13,568 nt of DNA from CAZYMF01 sp964648215. GTDB lineage: Bacteria; Desulfobacterota; Binatia; HRBIN30; JACQVA1. Positions 8,190-13,568 of this stretch are shown here, piece by piece (within the stretch, counting starts at the first letter, position 1; each line of letters begins with the position of its first letter). The position numbers and the translations under genes were made by a program. Location of the stretch: positions 1 to 13,568 of the forward strand of contig CAZYMF010000129.1 in the NCBI GenBank assembly GCA_964648215.1. The letters are read 5' to 3'. Below the pieces are notes generated by a model. That model was not told the origin of the DNA. It searched no databases and saw only the letters and a program-made list of their open reading frames with translations.

Positions 8190-9131
8190 TCAACGCCAGT
8201 CGTCGATGGCGTAGACGTCCGGACGGTTGTAGCCGGGCTCGTTGGGACACTGCATCACCACGCCCTGGATCTGCGTGCGAAAACCGCGCTCGATCATCAC
8301 GCGGTAGGCACGGTCACGAGCGCAGTTGACGCCGGCGACGAGCGCTCCCGCACCCATCGCCTTGGCCCAGGTCTCGCAGACCTCCAGCAGCCGCCCGAAG
8401 TCGCCGCTCGCTTGCGGGCCGCAGCGAGCAACGCCGAACTTGACGTAGGCGGCGCCGCTGCCGGCCTCCGTTCCAGGACCCTGATGGCACACGGCGAGCC
8501 CGGCGAGCTGGCGCTCGTCCCATAGCAGCAGCGTGTCGCCGAGACGTTGCTCGTCGGTGGCGCGGATCTCGCGCTCGAGCGTCAAGCCGGGAAAAGCCTG
8601 ATCGGTGAGAGCTCGGCAGACGCGTAAGCACTCCTCGCGCTCGGCCGTCGGCAGCCGCGAGTACGCCGACCAGCGCGACGAACAAAAACGACCCTCGACC
8701 GGCCTGGTCATGACCGCGGTGAGGAAGCGGGGCCAGAAGCCGAAGCGCTGGTACAGGCCGATGTGCTTCGGGCTGTCGGCGAAGGTGTACAGCCCGATGT
8801 GCCGCGTACCCCAGCGCGCGAACACGTCCATCGTCCGCTCGACGAGCTGCTTGGCGATGCCGCGCTGCCACAGGTCGGGGCGGACGGAGAGGGGGCCGAA
8901 GAAACCGACGCTGCCCCAATTGGTGGCGAAGTTGGATCCGACAACCTCCCCGTCCAGCTCGGCCGCCAGCGCCGCGCTCGGCTCGGCGCGCCAGCGCGTG
9001 CGGACGAAGTCGGTGTCTCCCGCAAACGCCGTCGGCTCCGGCATGCCGATGAAGGTCCCGAAGGCGAGCCGGAAGATCCGGTCCGCCTCCGCCAGGTCGC
9101 CTTCGCGCATCTCTCGAATCGTCAGAGCCAT
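8190..9131 (-). CDS. Tandem GNAT-fold acetyltransferase
   Basis: The 313-residue protein appears to hold two GNAT-type domains. The N-terminal one (about 1-145) begins LTIREMREGDL and has the acetyl-CoA loop LSVRPDLWQRGIAKQL (81-96) and LYQRFGF (126-132), a good motif A/B pair. The C-terminal half (about 180-313) keeps the layout of a second, weaker GNAT domain (YVKFGV near 229-234, a helix VCETWAKAMG at 251-260, and RVMIERGF near 277-284) but lacks a clear Q/R-x-x-G-x-G/A loop, so it may only be structural. The acceptor substrate is unknown. ATG 9131 is preceded by GGGGGGAG a few bases upstream, a strong ribosome site. The frame stays open far upstream across the opposite-strand operon, which is a shadow. 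It diverges from the 9369 operon. Confidence 0.9.
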   Translation of the reverse strand: MALTIREMREGDLAEADRIFRLAFGTFIGMPEPTAFAGDTDFVRTRWRAEPSAALAAELDGEVVGSNFATNWGSVGFFGPLSVRPDLWQRGIAKQLVERTMDVFARWGTRHIGLYTFADSPKHIGLYQRFGFWPRFLTAVMTRPVEGRFCSSRWSAYSRLPTAEREECLRVCRALTDQAFPGLTLEREIRATDEQRLGDTLLLWDERQLAGLAVCHQGPGTEAGSGAAYVKFGVARCGPQASGDFGRLLEVCETWAKAMGAGALVAGVNCARDRAYRVMIERGFRTQIQGVVMQCPNEPGYNRPDVYAIDDWR

Positions 9132-9200
9132 CGCACTCCCCCCGCTGTCCGGACGTTTAGACCAAGTCCGAACGGCACGCCAGGCGCTCCGCGGCCGCGG

Positions 9201-9242
9201 GAAGCCAATGAGAAGCAGGAAACGGAAAACCGGGGACCGGCC
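9201..9242 (-). repeat. CCGTTTCCTG-type dispersed sequence, copy 3
   Basis: Read on the minus strand this is GGCCGGTCCCCGG, then TTTTCCGTTTCCTG, then CTTCTCATTGGCTTC. It lies in the 237-bp divergent region between the GNAT gene and the thiolase operon and resembles 3327-3359 and, less well, 3014-3055. The rest of that region (9132-9368) shows no other feature except the ribosome site of the next gene. Confidence 0.4.
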
Positions 9243-9354
9243 AATTCGAGGGCGCAGCGCCCCCTCCACCCGGTTGCCAGCCGCGCGCGGATTCGATACG
9301 CCACCACCTGCGGCCGGTTGATCCGGGGCGGAACCCGGATACCCTCGCTGCCGC

Positions 9355-9361
9355 AAGGAGG
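9355..9361 (+). promoter_or_regulatory. Strong Shine-Dalgarno that fixes a GTG start
   Basis: AAGGAGG ends seven bases before GTG at 9369. The frame is open for 200 codons upstream, so this site, with the family-like start AGITRYGSYVPYFR, decides the start codon. Confidence 0.9.
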
Positions 9362-9368
9362 TTCTGCA

Positions 9369-10754
9369 GTGGCCGGAATTACTCGCTATGGAAGCTACGT
9401 TCCCTACTTTCGCCTCACCCGCGCGGCGATCGGCGCCGGCAAGGGCGAGCGCGCCGTCGCCAGCTACGACGAGGACTCGGTGTCGATGGCCGTGGAGGCC
9501 GCGCGCGACGCGTTGCGCGGCGGCGTCGATCTCGACGCCATTCTGTTCGCCACCACCAGCCCGCCCTACGCGGAGAAGCTCAACACGGCGACGATCCAGG
9601 CGGCGCTCGACCTGCCCGAGAGTCTGAGCTCCGTCGAGCTCGGCAGCTCGACGCGCATGGGCCTCGGCGCGCTGCTGCTCGGCCTCGACCTCGCCCAAGC
9701 CGGACGCCGGGCGCTGGTCTGCGCCGGCGACGTCGTCGTCGGCGCCCCGGGCGGTGGCCGCGAGAGCCAGGGTGGCGACGGCGCCTGCGCCTTCGTCACC
9801 GGCAGGGATGCCGATGCCATCGCCCGCGTCATCGGCCGCGCCTCGACCACGATGGAGATCCTCGACGTCTGGCGTCTGCCCGAGGAGCGCTTCGCCAAGC
9901 AGTGGGAGGAGCGCTTCACCGCCGACACCATGGGCCCGGCGATCATCGACACGGCGCAGCGGGCACTCAAGGACGCCGGCATCGAGGCGTCGGCCCTGGC
10001 CGCCTTGATTCTCGACGGCACCAACCCGCGCAGCATGGCGGCGCTTCCCAAGGTGCTGGGCGTGGGCCCCGAGCGCGTCGCCGACCCGCTGGCCGCCAGC
10101 GTCGGCCGCACCGGCGTCGCCCACGCCGGGCTGCTGCTGGCGCGCGCCCTCGATCAGGCCAAGCCGGGCGACCGCATCCTCGTCGTCTGCGAGGCCGACG
10201 GCGCCGACGCGCTGGTGCTCGAGGTCACCGAGAAGATCAAGGACCTGCCCCCGGTGCGCAAGGTCGATCGCTGGCTCGCGTCCAAGCGCAACGACCTCGC
10301 CTACAACACCTATCTCAAGTGGCGCGGCATCCTGCCTTTCGAGCCGCCGCGCCGTCCCGACCCCGAGCGTCCGGCGGCGCCGGTGATGCGCCGGCACGAG
10401 CGCTGGAAGCTCGCCTTCGTCGGCTCGCGCTGCACCAAGTGCCAGACCGGCCACCTGCCGCCGCAGCGGGTGTGCGTGAAGTGCGGCGCCATCGACCAGA
10501 TGCGCCAGGAGCGCTTCGCTGACACCTCCTGCCGCATCGCCACCTACACCCTCGACCACCTGGCCTACACGCTGCAGCCGCCGGTGGTGGCGGCGGTCGC
10601 CGACTACGAGGGCGGCGGGCGCTTCAGCTGCGAGCTCACCGACGTCGACCCCAAAGAGGTCGGCATCGGCAACCACCTGGAGATGACGTTCCGCCGGCTC
10701 TATACTGGCCAAGGCGTTCACAATTACTTTTGGAAGGCACGCCCGGGGCGCTAG
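9369..10754 (+). CDS. HMG-CoA-synthase-like protein fused to a DUF35 zinc-ribbon/OB-fold domain
   Basis: The 461-residue protein has two parts. Residues 1-290 have a thiolase-superfamily fold of HMG-CoA-synthase type: ITRYGSYVPYFRL (4-16), SPPYAEK (64-70), VGRTGVAHAGLLLARALDQA (245-264) and KPGDRILVV (265-273) follow the archaeal/bacterial enzyme layout. Residues about 340-455 are a DUF35 domain, with a rubredoxin-like ribbon C355-x2-C358-x10-C369-x2-C372 and then an OB-fold. By hand alignment to remembered archaeal HMG-CoA synthases, the catalytic Glu (GSES box) is Thr63, the catalytic Cys is Gly92 and the catalytic His (HQPNGK box) is Asp216. The protein is therefore unlikely to make HMG-CoA by the standard mechanism. 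The partner thiolase starts 30 bp downstream. In archaea, thiolase, HMG-CoA synthase and DUF35 form one complex, and DUF35 proteins also pair with SCP2-type thiolases in steroid side-chain degradation. A role in acyl-CoA metabolism is inferred, and the substrate is unknown. Confidence 0.88.
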   Translation: MAGITRYGSYVPYFRLTRAAIGAGKGERAVASYDEDSVSMAVEAARDALRGGVDLDAILFATTSPPYAEKLNTATIQAALDLPESLSSVELGSSTRMGLGALLLGLDLAQAGRRALVCAGDVVVGAPGGGRESQGGDGACAFVTGRDADAIARVIGRASTTMEILDVWRLPEERFAKQWEERFTADTMGPAIIDTAQRALKDAGIEASALAALILDGTNPRSMAALPKVLGVGPERVADPLAASVGRTGVAHAGLLLARALDQAKPGDRILVVCEADGADALVLEVTEKIKDLPPVRKVDRWLASKRNDLAYNTYLKWRGILPFEPPRRPDPERPAAPVMRRHERWKLAFVGSRCTKCQTGHLPPQRVCVKCGAIDQMRQERFADTSCRIATYTLDHLAYTLQPPVVAAVADYEGGGRFSCELTDVDPKEVGIGNHLEMTFRRLYTGQGVHNYFWKARPGR

Positions 10755-10784
10755 AATCAGGCGGGCAAGGAAAGGAGACGACAC

Positions 10785-11960
10785 ATGGCAAGCAACGGAA
10801 TCAAGGACCGGGTCGCCATCGTCGGCATGGGGTGCACCCCGTTCGGCGAGCACTGGAACAGGGGGCCGGAGGATCTCCTGGTCGACGCCGCCAAGGACGC
10901 CTACGCCTCCGCCGGCATCGACCCCGAGCAGGTCGACGCCTACTGGCTCGGCACCATGGCCAGCGGCATCTCCGGGCTGATGCTCTCCGAGGCGCTGAAG
11001 ATTCCCTACAAGCCGGTCACCCGGCTGGAGAACATGTGCGCCACCGGCAGCGAGGCGATGCGCAACGCCGCCTACGCCGTGGCCAGCGGCGCCTATGACC
11101 TGGTGATGGCCATCGGCGTCGAGAAGCTGAAGGACTCGGGCTACTCCGGCCTGGTCGGCAACGCACCGCCGGGCGACGGCACGCAGTCGAGCATGACCGC
11201 GCCCGCGACGTTCTCCCTGCTCGCCCCCGCCTACGCCAAGAAGTACGGCGTTGCCGAGGACGAGCTCAAGAAGGTGCTCGCCCGCATCGCCTGGAAGAAC
11301 CACAAGAACGGCGCCAAGAACCCCAAGGCGCAGTTCAAGAAGGAAGTGCCGATGGAGACGATCTGCAAGTCTCCCGCGATCGCCGGCATGCTCGGCATTT
11401 TCGACTGCTCGGGCGTGAGCGACGGCTCGGCGGCCGCCATCCTGTGCCGCGCCGAGGACGCGCACAAGTACACGAAGAACCCGATCTTCATCAAAGCCCT
11501 GTCCTTCGCCGCCGGTCCGGCCGAAGGCTACTTCAGCCAGGACTACGACTTCACCACCTTCCCCGAGGTGGTGTGCAGCTCGCAAGACGCCTACAAGCAG
11601 GCGGGGGTGAAGGATCCCCGCGACGAGATCAGCATGGCGGAGGTGCACGACTGCTTCACACCGACCGAGCTGGTGCTGATGGAGGACATGGGCTTCTCGC
11701 CGCGCGGGCACGCGTGGAAGGACGTCCTCGACGGCCGTTTCGACGGCGACGGCCCGCAGCCGATCAACCCCGACGGCGGCCTGAAGAGCTTCGGACACCC
11801 GATCGGCGCCAGCGGCCTGCGCATGATGTACGAGATGTGGTTGCAGCTGCGCGGCGAGGCCGGCCCGCGCCAGATCAAGAATCCCAAGCTCGGCCTGACC
11901 CACAACCTCGGCGGCGCCCCGGGCCGCTGCGTCAGCTTCGTTTCCGTCGTCGGCCTGTAG
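10785..11960 (+). CDS. SCP2-type thiolase (acetyl-CoA acetyltransferase family)
   Basis: The 391-residue thiolase-superfamily protein has an intact active site: nucleophilic Cys85 in ENMCATGSEA, His289 in VHDCFTPTE, His338 in GHPIGASG and Cys382 in GGAPGRCVSF. The HDCFT box and the overall form place it with the SCP2/SCPx-like and archaeal acetoacetyl-CoA thiolases rather than with classical FadA or PhaA. It should form or cleave a 3-ketoacyl-CoA, and the chain length cannot be told. ATG 10785 follows AAAGGAG (10771-10777) by seven bases. It lies 30 bp after the HMG-CoA-synthase-like/DUF35 gene and is almost certainly in one operon with it. A strong terminator begins 10 bp after its stop. The two proteins probably form a complex in which DUF35 bridges the two thiolase-fold subunits (inference from the archaeal assembly). 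Confidence 0.94.
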   Translation: MASNGIKDRVAIVGMGCTPFGEHWNRGPEDLLVDAAKDAYASAGIDPEQVDAYWLGTMASGISGLMLSEALKIPYKPVTRLENMCATGSEAMRNAAYAVASGAYDLVMAIGVEKLKDSGYSGLVGNAPPGDGTQSSMTAPATFSLLAPAYAKKYGVAEDELKKVLARIAWKNHKNGAKNPKAQFKKEVPMETICKSPAIAGMLGIFDCSGVSDGSAAAILCRAEDAHKYTKNPIFIKALSFAAGPAEGYFSQDYDFTTFPEVVCSSQDAYKQAGVKDPRDEISMAEVHDCFTPTELVLMEDMGFSPRGHAWKDVLDGRFDGDGPQPINPDGGLKSFGHPIGASGLRMMYEMWLQLRGEAGPRQIKNPKLGLTHNLGGAPGRCVSFVSVVGL

Positions 11961-11970
11961 TCGAAACGCG

Positions 11971-12006
11971 ACGGTGCGCCGGGTCCGAGCCCGGCGCACC
12001 GTTGTT
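11971..12006 (+). terminator. Intrinsic terminator of the thiolase operon
   Basis: A perfect 12-bp GC-rich stem, CGGTGCGCCGGG (11972-11983) with CCCGGCGCACCG (11990-12001), encloses the loop TCCGAG. An A-T pair can extend it to 13 bp, and TTGTTC follows. It begins 10 bp after the thiolase stop. Confidence 0.88.
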
Positions 12007-12009
12007 CTC

Positions 12010-12031
12010 GGCACCGCCCGCGAGGCGGTGC
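12010..12031. repeat. Second hairpin after the thiolase terminator
   Basis: GCACCGCC (12011-12018) pairs perfectly with GGCGGTGC (12024-12031) around CGCGA. The outer bases GGCACCG...CGGTGC and the total length of 22 are the same as in the 6987-7008 hairpin, but the inner part differs. There is no T-run. It may be a backup terminator element, a 3'-end stabiliser, or a member of the same small hairpin group. Confidence 0.5.
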
Positions 12032-12088
12032 ACCATCGGTGTCAACCCGGCGCCCAGTCTCGCACTTGCTGCCAACCCATCGGATCAG

Positions 12089-12262
12089 GTTCCTTCTCCC
12101 GGATGGGAGAAGGTCAGGATGAGGGGGATGAAATTGAACGGCGAAGCCGAGCCTCATTTGTCTCGCCATTTCAGGACTGAGATCGGCTGGAGCGGCCTCC
12201 GGCATCGTTCCATCCCCCTCACCTCGATGCTCTCCCATCCGGGAGAGGAAGCCCAGCAAGAT
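12089..12262 (+). repeat. REPIN/MITE-like palindromic element, copy C
   Basis: This uninterrupted 174-bp copy runs from GTTCC to CAAGAT. Its terminal hairpins are TTCTCCC-GGAT-GGGAGAA (12094-12111) and CTCTCCC-ATCC-GGGAGAG (12230-12247), each with a GAGGGGGAT tract on the inner side, in inverted orientation. The core is shared with copy B (GAAATTGAACGGCGAAGCC, TTTGTCT, GAGATCGG, GGCATCGTTC). Its last two bases are the A and T of the nhaA start codon. With the terminator and the 12010 hairpin it accounts for nearly all of the 300-bp gap between the thiolase and nhaA. Confidence 0.9.
12241..12248 (+). promoter_or_regulatory. nhaA Shine-Dalgarno inside a repeat hairpin
   Basis: GGGAGAGG forms the 3' arm of the right-hand hairpin of repeat copy C and is the only purine-rich ribosome-binding sequence before ATG 12261, with a 12-base spacing that is longer than ideal. 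Pairing with CTCTCCC (12230-12236) would hide it. Confidence 0.5.
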
Positions 12263-13568
12263 GGATAGGGACACCGTCACCGATTCCGACCTCGTGACCG
12301 AGGCCGCGCCGATCGATCGTCTGATCGGCCCGCTCGAGCGTTTCCTGCACGTCGAGGCGGCCGGAGGCATCGTCCTGCTCGCCTGCACCGTCGTCGCGCT
12401 CGGGCTCGCGAACTCGCCGGCCGCAGACTCCTTCCTTGCCTTTTGGAAGACCGAGATCGGCATCCAGGCCGGCCTTTTCCACCTCACCCACTCCCTGCGG
12501 CACTGGATCAACGACGGCCTCATGGTGCTGTTCTTCTTCGTCGTCGGCCTCGAGGTGAAGCGCGAGATGGTCCTCGGCGAGCTGCGCGACATTCGTCGCG
12601 CGGCGCTGCCGATTGCCGGCGCCATCGGCGGGATGGTCGTGCCCGCGTGCGTCTATCTCGCCCTGCAGGGAGGAACGCCGGCGGCGCGCGGCTGGGGCGT
12701 GCCGATGGCGACCGACATCGCCTTCGTCGTCGGCTGCATGGCCGTGCTCGGCTCGCGCATTCCGCTGGGTCTGCGCGTGATGCTGCTGTCGCTGGCGATC
12801 GGCGACGACATCGGCGCGATCCTGGTCATTGCGATCGGCTACTCGACGGGCATCCACGTCGGCGCCCTGCTCGCGGCGGCGGCGGGAGTCGCGATGGTGG
12901 TGGTGCTGCAGCGCCTCGGTGTCCGTTCGTTCGCCGCGTACACGGTCCTCGGACTGTTGATCTGGGCCGCTTTCGAAGAATCGGGGGTGCACGCCACGAT
13001 TGCCGGCGTCATCCTCGGGCTGCTCACCCCCGCCCATCCTCATCTCAGCGAGGGCCGGGTGGCGACCTTTCTCGGTCGCGCCGTCGAGGTGCTCCGCGGC
13101 GACGCGTGGGCACGGCAGCCCCATCGCGCCGCGCAGCTACAGACCATGCGGCGTGCGGCGCGAGAGGTGGTCTCGCCGCTCGAGTTCCTGGAGATGACGC
13201 TGCATCCCTGGGTCGGCTTCGTCGTTCTGCCGCTGTTCGCGCTGGCCAACGCCGGCGTGGCACTTCACGCCAGCGCGCTGCTCGACCCCGTCGCCGTCGC
13301 CGTGGCGGCCGGCCTGGTTTTAGGAAAGCCGCTCGGGATTCTGCTGGCAAGCTGGCTGGCGGTACGCCTCGGTCTGGCTCGCCTGCCTGAGGGCGTCGGT
13401 TGGGCCGGCGTTGCCGGCGGCGGCGCGCTGGCCGGCATCGGCTTCACCATGGCCCTCTTCGTCGCCGAGCTTGCGCTCCCTGGCCCGCTGCTCGACACCG
13501 CCAAGGTAGGAATCATCTTCGGTTCCGCCGTGGCCGCTCTCATCGGGATGAGCGTGCTCGTCGTGACG
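12261..13568 (+). CDS. nhaA: Na+/H+ antiporter NhaA, 3' end missing
   Basis: NhaA is an inner-membrane electrogenic antiporter that expels one Na+ for two H+. 436 codons are visible and the frame is open to the last base. Since the last conserved helices are present, only a short tail should be missing. Key residues are in place: Asp152 in PMATDIAF (E. coli Asp133), the ion-binding pair Asp182-Asp183 in AIGDDIGAI (Asp163/Asp164), Lys356 in GLVLGKPLGI (Lys300), the pH-related His244 in SGVHATIAGV (His225), and GIGFTMALF (392-400). A longer hydrophilic loop (about 258-305) sits before the last helices, as in many non-enteric NhaA proteins. ATG 12261 is chosen because LERFLHVEAAGGI follows at the normal distance. 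GTG 12294 is an alternative but has no ribosome site. The start codon overlaps repeat copy C. Confidence 0.96.
   Translation, partial: MDRDTVTDSDLVTEAAPIDRLIGPLERFLHVEAAGGIVLLACTVVALGLANSPAADSFLAFWKTEIGIQAGLFHLTHSLRHWINDGLMVLFFFVVGLEVKREMVLGELRDIRRAALPIAGAIGGMVVPACVYLALQGGTPAARGWGVPMATDIAFVVGCMAVLGSRIPLGLRVMLLSLAIGDDIGAILVIAIGYSTGIHVGALLAAAAGVAMVVVLQRLGVRSFAAYTVLGLLIWAAFEESGVHATIAGVILGLLTPAHPHLSEGRVATFLGRAVEVLRGDAWARQPHRAAQLQTMRRAAREVVSPLEFLEMTLHPWVGFVVLPLFALANAGVALHASALLDPVAVAVAAGLVLGKPLGILLASWLAVRLGLARLPEGVGWAGVAGGGALAGIGFTMALFVAELALPGPLLDTAKVGIIFGSAVAALIGMSVLVVT

Noticed and set aside
9274..9343. Possible -35/-10 pairs (TTGCCA...GATACG, TTGATC...GGATAC) before the thiolase operon
   Set aside because: The spacings (about 15 and 13) and the -10 matches are poor, so they cannot be told from chance in this sequence.
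8190..12014. A 1274-codon minus-strand open frame opposite the thiolase operon
   Set aside because: Only its last 313 codons (the GNAT gene, start 9131) look like protein. The rest is the antiphase of two well-supported plus-strand genes in GC-rich DNA, with biased Ala/Gly/His/Arg composition and no family motifs.
12443..13390. Open frames on both strands within nhaA
   Set aside because: nhaA in its own frame has all family residues, and the others have none.

Overview
The window is a GC-rich, densely packed bacterial chromosomal segment, cut at both ends inside genes. It carries housekeeping and accessory metabolic genes, no phage, plasmid or transposase genes, no RNA genes and no CRISPR. 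The gene set (EttA, type-2 ArgC, NhaA, and a thiolase next to a DUF35-fused HMG-CoA-synthase-like protein) and the many dispersed palindromic repeats suggest a soil or sediment proteobacterium or a delta-proteobacterial/Binatota-like uncultured lineage. That placement is inference from gene style only.

Layout: (1) 1-1137, the 3' two-thirds of ettA. (2) 1176-2916, two minus-strand genes: a small exported glycine/lysine-rich protein and an MFS transporter. (3) 2917-3408, a gene-free divergent region with repeat copy A. (4) 3409-8175, four plus-strand genes: aroC (chorismate synthase), a class C beta-lactamase-like serine hydrolase, argC and a DUF2804 protein. Repeat copy B lies between aroC and the hydrolase. 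(5) 8190-9131, a minus-strand tandem-GNAT acetyltransferase ending 14 bp from the DUF2804 gene. (6) 9369-11960, a two-gene operon: an HMG-CoA-synthase-like/DUF35 fusion followed by an SCP2-type thiolase, closed by a strong intrinsic terminator. (7) 12089-12262, repeat copy C, running directly into the start codon of nhaA, which is open to the right end.

Two things stand out. First, a REPIN/MITE-like element of about 160-174 bp, with an inverted palindromic unit at each end, occurs three times. One copy carries a nested 24-bp insertion of a different repeat. Another supplies the apparent Shine-Dalgarno sequence and the first two bases of the nhaA start codon. Second, the HMG-CoA-synthase-like half of the DUF35 fusion appears to have lost all three catalytic residues (Glu, Cys and His positions) while its partner thiolase keeps its own. 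This suggests a scaffold or substrate-channelling role, or different chemistry, in a bacterial counterpart of the archaeal thiolase/HMG-CoA synthase/DUF35 assembly.

Smaller observations are short GGCACCG-type hairpins 3' of three genes and a second dispersed sequence family around a CCGTTTCCTG core.
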